The notes below the pieces were generated by a model. The model searched no databases and was not told the DNA's origin. It was given only the letters and a program-made list of their open reading frames with translations. Shown here one piece after another: positions 55,148 to 64,000 of a stretch of DNA of 64,000 nt; position 1 is the first letter of the stretch, and every line of letters begins with the position of its first letter. The position numbers and the translations under genes are program-made. The DNA is taken from positions 1-64,000 of the forward strand of contig NZ_FOWR01000009.1 in assembly GCF_900115495.1 (NCBI RefSeq), given 5' to 3'. This DNA comes from Enterovibrio norvegicus DSM 15893. GTDB taxonomy: Bacteria > Pseudomonadota > Gammaproteobacteria > Enterobacterales > Vibrionaceae.

Positions 55148-57303
55148 TGAGCGAACAAACGACAAATACGTCCGCACCAGAATCGACGGAAACCCCATCT
55201 ACACCGTCAGCATTTTCACTGCGCTATGCGGATAATGGGATTGCTTGGCTGGCGATAGACGTGCCGGGCGAAAGCATGAACACGCTTCAGGCGACCTTTG
55301 CCGATGAAATCAGTGAGATTTTAACGGAGCTGGAAGGGAAGTCTGATGTGAAAGGCCTCGTACTGCATTCAGCGAAACCTGACAACTTTGTGGCAGGTGC
55401 GGATGTTCGTATGCTGGATGCTTGTAAAACCGCAGAAGATGCACAGGCCATTGCAGAGCAAGGGCAGAAGCTGTTCTCTCGCCTTGAAGCGCTGCCATTT
55501 CACGTCGTTGCCGCCATTCATGGTCCTTGTTTGGGCGGTGGCTTGGAGCTGGCGCTGGGCTGTCATAGCCGCGTCGCGACTGATGACGACAAAACCCGTA
55601 TTGGTTTACCAGAAGTACAACTAGGTCTATTACCAGGTTCGGGCGGCACACAACGCCTGCCGCGTTTAATTGGTGTGGCGGGTTCACTAGACATGATCCT
55701 GACCGGCAAACAGCTTCGTGGTAAGAAAGCGAAGAAAATGGGCGTGGTTGATGACTGCGTGCCACATTCAGTGTTGCTGCAAGTGGCGGAAGAGTTGGCC
55801 CTCAAGAGTAAGCCAAAGCGCACGAACAGCTGGCAGAGCTGGGCGATGGGCGGCAATGCGTTGGGTCGCACCGTGGTTTTCGATCAAGCTGCGAAGAAAA
55901 CGCGTGAGAAAACCCGCGGAAATTACCCTGCGACGGAAGCGATTCTCGACACCATTAAATACGGTCTCGACAAAGGCATTGAAAAAGGCCTGGCTCGCGA
56001 AGCGAAGCATTTCGGCCAGTTGGTCATGAGCACGGAATCGGCGGCGCTTCGTAGCCTGTTCTTTGCAACCACGGCAATGAAAAAAGAAACTGGTGCAGAT
56101 GCAGAGCCTGAGAAGGTCACGGGCGTTACTGTGCTAGGTGGCGGTTTGATGGGCGCGGGCATTGCGAATGTTTCTGCGACGAAGGCAAACGTGCCGGTGC
56201 GTGTGAAAGATGTCAGCAATGATGGCCTGCTCAACGCCATGAACTACAGCTACAAGCTGCTAGAGAAAAAGCGTAAGCGCCGCATTATTTCAAAAGCGCA
56301 GCTTCAAGAGCAAATGGCACGCATCAGTGGTTCAACGGATTACAGCGGTATGAGCCGCACAAACGTTGTCATTGAAGCGGTGTTTGAAGATCTTGAGCTG
56401 AAACACAAGATGGTTGCCGAAGTTGAAGGCGCGTTGGGTGAGAACACAATTTTCGCTACCAACACCTCGTCACTGCCTATCCATCAGATAGCGGAAGGTG
56501 CTGCACGACCAGAGAACATTGTTGGTCTGCATTACTTTAGTCCTGTCGATAAAATGCCGCTGGTGGAAGTCATTCCTCACGCTGGCACCTCTGAAAAAGC
56601 CGTTGCAACGGTGGTGAAACTGGCGAAGAAGCAGGGCAAAACACCGATTGTTGTGGCGGATAAAGCGGGTTTTTATGTAAACCGCATTCTCGCGCCCTAC
56701 ATGAATGAAGCGGCGATGACCTTGCTCTCAGGTGAAACCATTGAGCATATCGACAATGCATTGCTTGATTTCGGCTTCCCTGTGGGGCCTGTGACCTTGC
56801 TGGATGAAGTCGGCATCGATATCGGTGCGAAGATCAGTCCAATATTGCTGAACGAGTTGGGTGAGCGATTCCGTGCACCAGACGTATTCGATGTGATGCT
56901 GAATGACGGCCGTAAAGGGCGCAAGAGCGGCAAAGGTTTCTACCAGTACAATGGTAAGAAAAAAGAAGTCGATAAGCGCGTCTATGGCTTACTAGGTGTT
57001 GAACCCAAGAATCAGCTAAACGGTCATGAACTGGCGCAGCGTTGTGTGTTGATGATGCTGAATGAAGCGGCGCAATGTCTGGATGAAGGCGTGGTGAAGT
57101 CCGCGCGTGATGGCGACATTGGTGCGGTGTTTGGTATCGGCTTCCCGCCATTCTTGGGTGGCCCATTCCGCTATATGGATCAGATCGGTACAAAGCGTTT
57201 GGTGGAATTGTTAGAACAACATCATGCCAAATTTGGTGAGCGTTTTGCGCCGTGTCCATTGCTGAAAGCGATGGCGGCAGAAGAGAAACGTTTCTTCGAG
57301 TAG
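55147..57303 (+). CDS. fadJ: Fatty oxidation multifunctional protein FadJ
   Basis: 718 residues. N-terminal enoyl-CoA hydratase (oxyanion region [35 protein letters not shown]), then 3-hydroxyacyl-CoA dehydrogenase with Rossmann motif [10 protein letters not shown] and [16 protein letters not shown]. Forms the alpha subunit with FadI. The poly-Gly and catalytic Glu are conserved. Confidence 0.96.
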   Translation: MSEQTTNTSAPESTETPSTPSAFSLRYADNGIAWLAIDVPGESMNTLQATFADEISEILTELEGKSDVKGLVLHSAKPDNFVAGADVRMLDACKTAEDAQAIAEQGQKLFSRLEALPFHVVAAIHGPCLGGGLELALGCHSRVATDDDKTRIGLPEVQLGLLPGSGGTQRLPRLIGVAGSLDMILTGKQLRGKKAKKMGVVDDCVPHSVLLQVAEELALKSKPKRTNSWQSWAMGGNALGRTVVFDQAAKKTREKTRGNYPATEAILDTIKYGLDKGIEKGLAREAKHFGQLVMSTESAALRSLFFATTAMKKETGADAEPEKVTGVTVLGGGLMGAGIANVSATKANVPVRVKDVSNDGLLNAMNYSYKLLEKKRKRRIISKAQLQEQMARISGSTDYSGMSRTNVVIEAVFEDLELKHKMVAEVEGALGENTIFATNTSSLPIHQIAEGAARPENIVGLHYFSPVDKMPLVEVIPHAGTSEKAVATVVKLAKKQGKTPIVVADKAGFYVNRILAPYMNEAAMTLLSGETIEHIDNALLDFGFPVGPVTLLDEVGIDIGAKISPILLNELGERFRAPDVFDVMLNDGRKGRKSGKGFYQYNGKKKEVDKRVYGLLGVEPKNQLNGHELAQRCVLMMLNEAAQCLDEGVVKSARDGDIGAVFGIGFPPFLGGPFRYMDQIGTKRLVELLEQHHAKFGERFAPCPLLKAMAAEEKRFFE

Positions 57304-57330
57304 GGCGCGACACACTATCTGCTAAATAAC

Positions 57331-57357
57331 AAAAAGCCCCGGAAGTCGGGGCTTTTT
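57331..57357. terminator. Bidirectional terminator after fadJ
   Basis: AAAAAGCCCCG, loop GAAGT, CGGGGCTTTTT. Serves fadJ and the converging protease gene. Confidence 0.92.
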
Positions 57358-57376
57358 CGTATCACTCATCAGGTCT

Positions 57377-60151
57377 TTACGGCCGTTCTAATCGGTTGCG
57401 ACGGAAGGCGGTAATCGAATCAATTTCGTGCGTTTCTTCTGGGAAGCATTGCCCTTGATGTGCGCCGCCACAACTGTGCATCACTAACCTATCAGCGGTA
57501 CGCGGCTTGAGCTTATCGACAACGAATTTAATCATTTCAGCGCGACTCATTTGACGAATTTCTTCGGCAACACGACGACGCTGAGAAAACGTACCGTCCT
57601 TGTTGCCAATACTGATCCAAAGTCGCTGAGCACGCGCGCGCAAGTTGGCATCTGGCTCTTCAATTTGTGCAATCAAGCCTTGTTTGCTGGCTTGCCATTG
57701 CGCTTCGCTAAGTTCCATCAACACCAGGAAGAACGCATTGAGGAAATCATCAATCGCTTCCATCAGCTTGGTTGGCCCAGCTTGTGGCGACTGCACATAA
57801 AAAATCAATCCTGGGTGGCGGTTGAGCGGCATGTTGCCCGACCCAACCATGTACCCGAGTTGTTGCTTGGTGCGCAATTCATTGAAGAATATCGCTGACA
57901 TGAGGTGCTGCGCGAAGGTGTGCATGGCCACATCTTCCGCTTCTGTGCCATGGCTTTGGTAATACACCAATACTGCGGAATCTTGGCTTTCACAATCGAG
58001 ATGATAAGACGCACTGCCGACGTTGTTCAAAAGAACAAGCGGGCGTGTGGATTCTTGATAGCGTTGATTGTGAACGCGCAGTGCATCTTTGATGGTGTCT
58101 GCCAGTGCCAAGGTTTGTTGTTTCTGCCAATTGCCATACACAAACATTTCGACATGCAGCTCAGACATGACTGATTGGACAAAGTCCGGAAGTTCAGAAA
58201 CCTGCAACGGAATGAGCGCGTCAATCATTTGCTCATACGTCGGGTTGTTCGGCTGTAAAATGCCCGTCATCGCATTGTATAAGCGACTAATGGGCTTGTT
58301 CTGCGTGGCGTTCTTCCAGCTTCTCAGTAACTGCGTTTTGATGATGTCGAAACGTTCTGGTTTGAAATCGCGATGGGCGAATTTCTCCAAAACTAAATTC
58401 ATCAGCAGTGGCAGCTTTTCGTTGAATCCACTGAGCTTAAGCGTGACACCGCCTTGGTGCGCATACAGGTTGTAATTTAATCCGGCCACTTCTGCGGGGT
58501 AGGCAATTTCGTTGATGGCCTCTAAGAGCATCTCAACACTGACGCGTGTTTTCACGATGTTCTCAACGGATTCGACAGCATGTGGGCTGTCGATAGCCAC
58601 GTAAACGACCCCTTTGGGGACGCGGTATTCTGTGTCCTGCAAATGCCACAAACAAAAGCCGGGCAGCTCCTGAATCTTCTCAGGTTGCTGGGTGTCTGGG
58701 GCTTCGAGTTCAATAGGGTCAAGATCATAACTGATATAAGGGTTGGTTTCCGGCAGGGTTAAGGTGCTGGAGATCAGTGCTGAGTGCCATTTTTCAAGCT
58801 GGCTCTCGGTAATGGGCTTGACGCTGTAAGGGGTGTCATACCAATTTGCTTGTCGGTCGTGCTTTCCGCCTTTCGCAATCAAAGTCAGTCGCATGTGTTC
58901 AGGCGACAAGTAATTGAGCATCTCCCGAATCAAGGCTTCATCAAACCCTTGCATCATATAATCGCCATAGAGCGTATCGTCTGTCGCGTAGTGCTGAAGG
59001 TTCAACACCATATGGCTAACGGTGTCTAGCGGTCGGGAAGGCTCTTGATAGCGAAACGCCATTTCCTGCACGGCGCGTTTTTCTGCATAGCGCCAATCGT
59101 TCAACCCTTGCTCTTTGATGAGGTTAATCGCTTGGAAGATATACATGACGATGGCGTCGATTTTGCTCAAGCCGATTTCAGTCAAACTGACACTGACGGT
59201 GAATTCGCGGAAATTGGATCCACTGATCCCGCCACCAGCAGACAGGTTGTTGATGTAGCCTTTGCTTTTCAGCATCGACATCACGCTGCCAGAGCCTTCG
59301 TACCCCAGTAAGTGTGCAATGTAAGACAGGGGCTTGATGCGATAGTGTTTGTCTGTTTCAGGCAGCGAGAAAGCCATGGTCAGCTTGCGCACATCCTTCA
59401 AGGGTTCAATGGTGATGAATTGCTTTGTCTGCGCCTTGGTGACAAACGGAACGTCTGGGATGAAAGGCGCGAGATCTAAATTGGGGATATCTTCGAATAC
59501 GTCACGCGCCAATACTTCCAGCGAATCTAGCGTGAAAGGGCCAGTGATGGAGGCTGTCATCAAATTGGCGCTGTAATGTTTTTTGTAAAAGGCGATCAGT
59601 TCATCACGCACTGTATTGCCTTCGCGATCGGCGAGGGTGTCAGCACTGCCGACCGAGAATTTCGAAAAAGGGTGTTCGGGGTTGATGGTCTCTTTCTGCA
59701 CTTGGTAGATACGACGCACATCGTCTTGCAGCTTGAGCTTGTATTCGGAATCAACGGCGTTGCGTTCTTTATCGACAGCATCGGCATTGAACAGCGGTGC
59801 GGAGAAAAACTGCCCGAATCTATCCAATGCTTCATCGAAGTAATCATGCTGAATATCGAAAAAGAAAGAGGTGTTCTCGGTACCTGTCCATGCATTGTTG
59901 CTGCCACCGTTGCGGCTAATGAAAGATTGGAACTCTCCAACAACAGGGTAGCGCTCTGTGCCTAGAAACAGCATGTGCTCGAGGAAATGCGCCAGGCCTT
60001 CGCGATCGGCGGGATCGCAGAAGTGTCCAACATTCACGGTTAGGGCAGCAGCGCTGCGTGGTGCTTGCACATCTTCGATCAATAATATCCGTAATTTATT
60101 GTCGAGAGTGATGTGTCGGTAAGCACGATGATCGTTGGGACTTATTTGCAC
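57377..60151 (-). CDS. Insulinase-type zinc protease (pitrilysin-like)
   Basis: 924 residues, M16 family. Inverted zinc motif H55-F-L-E58-H59, with distal Glu129 and Glu136 at the spacing seen in E. coli pitrilysin (Glu162/169). No signal peptide, so likely cytoplasmic, unlike periplasmic E. coli Ptr. Four M16 repeats; the second lacks the zinc motif as usual. Degrades peptides. Confidence 0.92.
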   Translation of the reverse strand: MQISPNDHRAYRHITLDNKLRILLIEDVQAPRSAAALTVNVGHFCDPADREGLAHFLEHMLFLGTERYPVVGEFQSFISRNGGSNNAWTGTENTSFFFDIQHDYFDEALDRFGQFFSAPLFNADAVDKERNAVDSEYKLKLQDDVRRIYQVQKETINPEHPFSKFSVGSADTLADREGNTVRDELIAFYKKHYSANLMTASITGPFTLDSLEVLARDVFEDIPNLDLAPFIPDVPFVTKAQTKQFITIEPLKDVRKLTMAFSLPETDKHYRIKPLSYIAHLLGYEGSGSVMSMLKSKGYINNLSAGGGISGSNFREFTVSVSLTEIGLSKIDAIVMYIFQAINLIKEQGLNDWRYAEKRAVQEMAFRYQEPSRPLDTVSHMVLNLQHYATDDTLYGDYMMQGFDEALIREMLNYLSPEHMRLTLIAKGGKHDRQANWYDTPYSVKPITESQLEKWHSALISSTLTLPETNPYISYDLDPIELEAPDTQQPEKIQELPGFCLWHLQDTEYRVPKGVVYVAIDSPHAVESVENIVKTRVSVEMLLEAINEIAYPAEVAGLNYNLYAHQGGVTLKLSGFNEKLPLLMNLVLEKFAHRDFKPERFDIIKTQLLRSWKNATQNKPISRLYNAMTGILQPNNPTYEQMIDALIPLQVSELPDFVQSVMSELHVEMFVYGNWQKQQTLALADTIKDALRVHNQRYQESTRPLVLLNNVGSASYHLDCESQDSAVLVYYQSHGTEAEDVAMHTFAQHLMSAIFFNELRTKQQLGYMVGSGNMPLNRHPGLIFYVQSPQAGPTKLMEAIDDFLNAFFLVLMELSEAQWQASKQGLIAQIEEPDANLRARAQRLWISIGNKDGTFSQRRRVAEEIRQMSRAEMIKFVVDKLKPRTADRLVMHSCGGAHQGQCFPEETHEIDSITAFRRNRLERP

Positions 60152-60291
60152 AAGGCACCTTCACTGGTAGGGGCAAGGTCTTAATTATGACCAGCGAAGT
60201 ACATTGAGGCAAACATCTGTGCGCTTTATCGTTCCCGAATGCCGTAGAGACTGATAGCATTAACGAAATTGCAGAAACCAGCAGTATAAAT

Positions 60292-60780
60292 ATGCACATT
60301 TACATTATGCGCCATGGCGAGGCTCATGCCTTCGCTGCCAGTGATGAAGAACGTCAACTCACTGAGTTGGGGGAACACCAATCTGCAGCCATGGCGAAAT
60401 GGCTTGCAGGGCAGTTACCAACAGGCACGTTAGATATCGTGCTCGTGAGCCCTTACATCCGTGCGCAGCAAACATGGCAAGCCTGTGAGAAGCTTTTACC
60501 TGCAGCAACCAAAGTGCTGACAGATGAAGGCATCACGCCATACGGTGACAGTGAAGACGTCGCAGCATATTTACGTGCGCTTATCGCGGTTGATAAGCCT
60601 GATTCGGTGCTGGTGGTCTCTCACTTGCCGCTTGTAGGGTATTTAACCGCAGAGTGGTCGCCAGGCATGCAACCACCTATGTTCCCTACATCATCGATGT
60701 CTTGCGTGGAATATGATGTTGAGACCGACAAGAGTAATGTACTTTGGCTAAAAACACCGTCTCAAGTGATGAATGGTTAG
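60292..60780 (+). CDS. sixA: Phosphohistidine phosphatase SixA
   Basis: 162 residues. RHG motif with His8 (YIMRHGEAHAFA) and SHLPLVGYL near residue 108. Dephosphorylates HPt/PTS histidines. Divergent from the protease gene; own terminator. Confidence 0.94.
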   Translation: MHIYIMRHGEAHAFAASDEERQLTELGEHQSAAMAKWLAGQLPTGTLDIVLVSPYIRAQQTWQACEKLLPAATKVLTDEGITPYGDSEDVAAYLRALIAVDKPDSVLVVSHLPLVGYLTAEWSPGMQPPMFPTSSMSCVEYDVETDKSNVLWLKTPSQVMNG

Positions 60781-60810
60781 TCAGCCTTAAGAAATGGTTT
60801 TAAACGCAGT

Positions 60811-60837
60811 AAAAAACGCCCGATTGGGCGTTTTTTT
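60811..60837. terminator. Bidirectional terminator between sixA and smrB
   Basis: AAAAAACGCCC, loop GATT, GGGCGTTTTTTT. It lies between converging genes. Confidence 0.92.
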
Positions 60838-60886
60838 GTGTTTGTTTTTGCGTCTCTATATAGCTTGGCGTTGGGTCAGTAAGCGA

Positions 60887-61417
60887 TTAGCGCTCTGGAA
60901 TTTCAATCAACACCAACAATGCGCCCGCTCCACCAAACTCTAAGGGGGCTTGATGGAATGCCAACACGTCTGGGTGTTGTGCCAGCCATAGGGGCGTTTT
61001 CTGTTTAAGGATGTGTTTGCCGATGCCGTGCATCACACACGCGCAGCTCACGCAATCTTTAATACATGCGGCAATCAACGCGCCGAGTTCACGCTTGGCT
61101 TCCAGTTGTGTCATCCCGTGAAGATCTAAGAACATGTCGGGTACATAGACGCCGCGACGAAGGCGCTTCACTTCATATTTAGAGACCCCGAAACGTGCGT
61201 ATTGCGTTGGGCCTTCTTCTTTCAGCAGTGGTTCAAATTCGTCAGAAAAATAAAACGAATGGTCACGTGCGGAAGAATCGGAAAGCTTCGCTTTAGATTG
61301 CGCGGCTGTCTGGCGTCTTGGCGGGTTTATGGTATCCTGCTGCAGTTTTTTAACGCCTTTCACCGCATCGCGGAACGCCGAAAAATCGTCGTCTGAGATC
61401 GGGGTTTTCTTACTCAT
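60887..61417 (-). CDS. smrB: Ribosome rescue endonuclease SmrB
   Basis: 176 residues. Smr domain (about 90-175) with [14 protein letters not shown] and the HGIGKHILK loop. In E. coli SmrB cuts mRNA at collided ribosomes. N-terminal helix-like extension contacts ribosomes. Confidence 0.94.
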   Translation of the reverse strand: MSKKTPISDDDFSAFRDAVKGVKKLQQDTINPPRRQTAAQSKAKLSDSSARDHSFYFSDEFEPLLKEEGPTQYARFGVSKYEVKRLRRGVYVPDMFLDLHGMTQLEAKRELGALIAACIKDCVSCACVMHGIGKHILKQKTPLWLAQHPDVLAFHQAPLEFGGAGALLVLIEIPER

Positions 61418-61551
61418 AAATCAATTCCAAATATCGATAGGCGCATTGTACCCGAAAAGTGCTTAATGTCTCGCTGTCGGATTTGGAATTGTCTCAACAC
61501 ACAGCGCGGGCTTGTGGTGGGTGAAGGCGATATAGGCTAGTGGAGGCCATT

Positions 61552-62484
61552 TTGGACAAGATTATTGTTGATGAAGTTGTCAACGAACTACGTACGCTGC
61601 AAGACATGCTACGTTGGACGGTAAGTCGCTTTAACGCGGCAGGATTGTTTTACGGTCACGGAACGGACAACGCATGGGATGAAGCAGTGCAACTGGTGTT
61701 GCCAACCCTTTACCTGCCTATTGATGTACCAGCAGAAACGCGTCATTCACGCCTCACTACCAGTGAGCGTCACCGCATTGTTGAGCGTGTTGTTCGTCGT
61801 ATTAACGAGCGTACGCCAGTGGCTTACTTAACCAACAAAGCGTATTTCTTCGGCCTTGAGTTTTTCGTGGACGAACGCGTTCTTGTGCCTCGTTCGCCAA
61901 TCGGTGAACTGATTGAAAATCGCTTCGAGCCTATGTTGTCTGTTGAACCAACACGCATCATGGATTTGTGCACAGGCAGCGGTTGTATCGGTATTGCGTG
62001 TGCATACGCCTTCCCGGATGCAGAAGTTGACTTGGTGGATATCTCAACAGATGCGCTGGCAGTGGCTGAAATCAACATTCAAGATCACGGTATGGAGCAG
62101 CAAGTTTTCCCTCTGCGTTCTGATTTGTTCCGTGATTTGCCAAAAGATAAATACGACCTGATCGTGTCGAATCCGCCGTATGTGGATGAAGAAGACATGG
62201 GCTCCTTGCCTGAAGAATTCCGCCACGAGCCAGAATTGGGCTTGGCAGCAGGCAGTGATGGCTTGAAACTGATGCGCCGCATTATTGCGAATGCACCAGA
62301 TTACCTTACCGAGCAGGGTGTGCTGATCTGTGAAGTGGGTAACTCGATGATCCACGTTGATGAGCAATATCCAGAATTGCCGCTGACTTGGCTAGAATTT
62401 GAGAACGGCGGCCATGGCGTGTTCATGATGACTTACCAAGATTTGGTGAGTGTTGCTGACGAGTTTGCTCTCTATAAAGACTGA
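61552..62484 (+). CDS. prmB: Ribosomal protein uL3 glutamine methyltransferase PrmB
   Basis: 310 residues from the TTG at 61552, with GGAGG five bases upstream; this gives [13 protein letters not shown] and E. coli length. A GTG at 61540 is possible but less well placed. SAM motif [15 protein letters not shown] and the catalytic [10 protein letters not shown] are clear. Methylates Gln of L3. Confidence 0.95.
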   Translation: MDKIIVDEVVNELRTLQDMLRWTVSRFNAAGLFYGHGTDNAWDEAVQLVLPTLYLPIDVPAETRHSRLTTSERHRIVERVVRRINERTPVAYLTNKAYFFGLEFFVDERVLVPRSPIGELIENRFEPMLSVEPTRIMDLCTGSGCIGIACAYAFPDAEVDLVDISTDALAVAEINIQDHGMEQQVFPLRSDLFRDLPKDKYDLIVSNPPYVDEEDMGSLPEEFRHEPELGLAAGSDGLKLMRRIIANAPDYLTEQGVLICEVGNSMIHVDEQYPELPLTWLEFENGGHGVFMMTYQDLVSVADEFALYKD

Positions 62485-62511
62485 TTCAAACGGCGTTGAC
62501 CGCATATAGAC

Positions 62512-62546
62512 AAAAAGGCTGAAAACAACAGGTTTCAGCCTTTTTT
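62512..62546 (+). terminator. Terminator of prmB
   Basis: AAAAAGGCTGAAA, 8-base loop, TTTCAGCCTTTTTT. It lies 27 bases after the stop. Confidence 0.9.
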
Positions 62547-62713
62547 GTTTTTATGTGCCAATTTATCGACATTTCATCAAACGCTGCCTTTTACACGGCG
62601 AGTTGACCGCGACGGCGATAAAAAGCTTTTGCTTCTGATGCGCGGTTATGTTTCATTAACTGCTATGCAGGAATGACGAAACACATGCAGTCAGTAAGAA
62701 GACAGAGGAAGTA

Positions 62714-63799
62714 ATGGCAGGCAATACAATTGGTCAAGTTTTTAGGGTAACCACCTTTGGTGAAAGTCATGGATTGGCGTTGGGCTGTATTGTGGATGGT
62801 TGTCCGCCAGGGCTTGAAATTACAGAAGCCGATCTTCAAGTTGACCTAGACCGTCGCCGCCCAGGCACGTCGAAGTACACAACACAGCGTCGCGAAGCCG
62901 ACGAAGTGAAATTCCTTTCTGGTGTTTTTGAAGGCCAAACGACAGGTACGTCGATTGGTATGATCATCGAAAATACCGATCAGCGCTCGCAAGATTACTC
63001 AAAAATCAAAGACCGTTTTCGCCCAGGCCACGCCGATTACACATATCACCAAAAATACGGTGTTCGTGATTACCGTGGTGGTGGTCGTTCGTCTGCACGC
63101 GAAACCGCGATGCGTGTTGCTGCGGGTGCAATTGCAAAGAAATACCTCAAGCAAGAATACGGCATTGAAGTGCGTTGCTACCTGTCACAAATGGGTGATG
63201 TAAAAGTCGAACAGGTTGATTGGGATCAAGTGGAACAAAACCCGTTCTTCTGCCCTGACGTGAACAAATTAGACGCGCTAGACGAGCTTATCCGTCAGCT
63301 TAAAAAAGAAGGCGATTCCATTGGTGCGAAACTGACGGTCGTTGCGAACAACGTGCCTGTTGGTTTAGGTGAGCCAGTATTCGACCGCTTAGATGCAGAT
63401 ATTGCTTACGCATTAATGGGCATTAACGCTGTGAAAGGCGTGGAAGTGGGCGATGGCTTTGATGTTGTGAATCAACGCGGCAGTGAACACCGTGATGCGC
63501 TGACGCCAGAAGGCTTTAAAACGAATCACTCCGGCGGTGTATTGGGCGGTATTTCTTCTGGCCAAGACATTGTTGCACACCTTGCGTTGAAGCCAACGTC
63601 GAGCATTACCATCCCTGGTGAAACTATCAATGTGGATGGTGAAACTGTGGATGTGATTACCCGTGGTCGTCATGATCCTTGTGTAGGTATTCGTGCTGTG
63701 CCGATTGCAGAAGCCATGGTTGCTATCGTTTTGATGGATCACTTGCTTCGCCACCGTGCTCAAAACTCGGGTGTGACAACCACAACACCTAAAATCTAA
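62714..63799 (+). CDS. aroC: Chorismate synthase AroC
   Basis: 361 residues, last step of the shikimate pathway, FMN-dependent. Signatures [18 protein letters not shown] and [19 protein letters not shown] are intact, along with [26 protein letters not shown] ribosome-binding site. Follows prmB as in other Enterobacterales and Vibrionales. Confidence 0.97.
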   Translation: MAGNTIGQVFRVTTFGESHGLALGCIVDGCPPGLEITEADLQVDLDRRRPGTSKYTTQRREADEVKFLSGVFEGQTTGTSIGMIIENTDQRSQDYSKIKDRFRPGHADYTYHQKYGVRDYRGGGRSSARETAMRVAAGAIAKKYLKQEYGIEVRCYLSQMGDVKVEQVDWDQVEQNPFFCPDVNKLDALDELIRQLKKEGDSIGAKLTVVANNVPVGLGEPVFDRLDADIAYALMGINAVKGVEVGDGFDVVNQRGSEHRDALTPEGFKTNHSGGVLGGISSGQDIVAHLALKPTSSITIPGETINVDGETVDVITRGRHDPCVGIRAVPIAEAMVAIVLMDHLLRHRAQNSGVTTTTPKI

Positions 63800-63840
63800 C
63801 AGAAAGGCCCCAGGTGCGAGACTCTTGGGGCTTTCTAAAA

Positions 63841-63878
63841 CGAAAAGGGCTGGCAGTGTAAACTGCCAGCCCTTTTCG
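63841..63878. terminator. Bidirectional terminator after aroC
   Basis: CGAAAAGGGCTGGCAGT, loop GTAA, ACTGCCAGCCCTTTTCG: a perfect 17-bp stem. A weaker hairpin (63802-63838, ending CTTTCT) precedes it and may serve aroC alone. Confidence 0.88.
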
Positions 63879-63893
63879 TATTGGTCGCTTTTT

Positions 63894-64000
63894 CTAAGAC
63901 CTAGGCCCTTCTTTTCCAAGGACCTTTGGTTCTTCTTCCGCAAAGCTAAACACCGGCAAGCGCCAACTGAATTTCACCGCTGCCATGCGGAAGGTGAAAC
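63894..64000 (-). CDS. C-terminal end of an unidentified gene (cut by window edge)
   Basis: On the minus strand an open frame enters from the right edge and stops at 63894, giving 34 residues ending KVLGKEGPRS. It is followed by the strong terminator at 63841-63878, which supports a real gene end. The other two minus frames carry stops. Too short to recognise a family. Confidence 0.5.
   Translation of the reverse strand, partial: FTFRMAAVKFSWRLPVFSFAEEEPKVLGKEGPRS

Overview
The window is a continuous stretch of chromosome from a marine gammaproteobacterium of the Vibrionaceae. The evidence is the gene order: flagellins, flaG, fliD, fliS, flrA, flrBC, fliE-J, fliK-flhB, flhAFG, fliA, cheYZAB, parC, parP and cheW, followed by the ccm operon, mlaA, fadL genes, fadIJ, sixA, smrB, prmB and aroC. 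The flagellar regulator FlrA/FlrB/FlrC set, the single-polar-flagellum controllers FlhF/FlhG and the polar chemotaxis-array factors ParC/ParP are typical of Vibrio and its relatives (Photobacterium, Grimontia, Enterovibrio, Salinivibrio). I cannot fix the genus from this sequence alone.

Layout. Positions 1-307 are the end of an IS4-type insertion sequence whose transposase runs off the left edge. At 355-2457 (minus) is a TPR protein with a glycosyltransferase-like C-terminus, divergent from two flagellin genes (2921-5637). Then come flaG-fliD-flaI-fliS (5706-8234), the sigma-54 activator flrA (8409), flrBC (10035-12574), fliEFGHIJ (12701-18755), fliKLMN (18846-22844), fliOPQR-flhB (23010-26508), flhA-flhF-flhG-fliA (26621-32059), and cheYZAB-parC-parP-cheW plus a DUF2802 gene (32097-39543). 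Facing this on the minus strand are an FlhB C-terminal-like protein and a FliK-like protein (39573-40627). The cytochrome c maturation operon ccmABCDEFGHI fills 40750-47721 and mlaA follows. From 48683 to 53108 on the minus strand are two fadL-type porins and an ECF sigma/anti-sigma pair. fadIJ (beta-oxidation), an insulinase-type protease, sixA, smrB, prmB and aroC close the window. A partial minus-strand gene enters from the right edge.

How it works together. Promoter-like elements reproduce the four-tier polar flagellar hierarchy. A sigma-54 element precedes flrBC (activated by FlrA), and others precede fliE, fliK, fliO and flhA (expected FlrC targets). FliA-type (sigma-28) elements precede both flagellin genes. 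FlhF/FlhG set number and position of the flagellum, FliM/FliN/FliG form the switch, and CheY/CheZ/CheA/CheW with ParC/ParP control it from a polar array. The right half joins respiratory cytochrome maturation with long-chain fatty-acid uptake and oxidation; FadR-like sites lie before fadI and one fadL gene.

The observations I consider most worth checking are these: three FliM-like acidic/hydrophobic repeats in the CheA linker; a strong terminator followed at once by a sigma-54-like promoter between fliN and fliO; tandem sigma-28 and sigma-54-like elements before the first flagellin; an orphan TPR-glycosyltransferase beside the flagellins, with an IS4 element inserted just behind it; and the second, minus-strand FliK-like/FlhB-like pair. 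I see no CRISPR array, rRNA, tRNA, prophage or defence island. Nothing here is clearly a wholly undescribed system.
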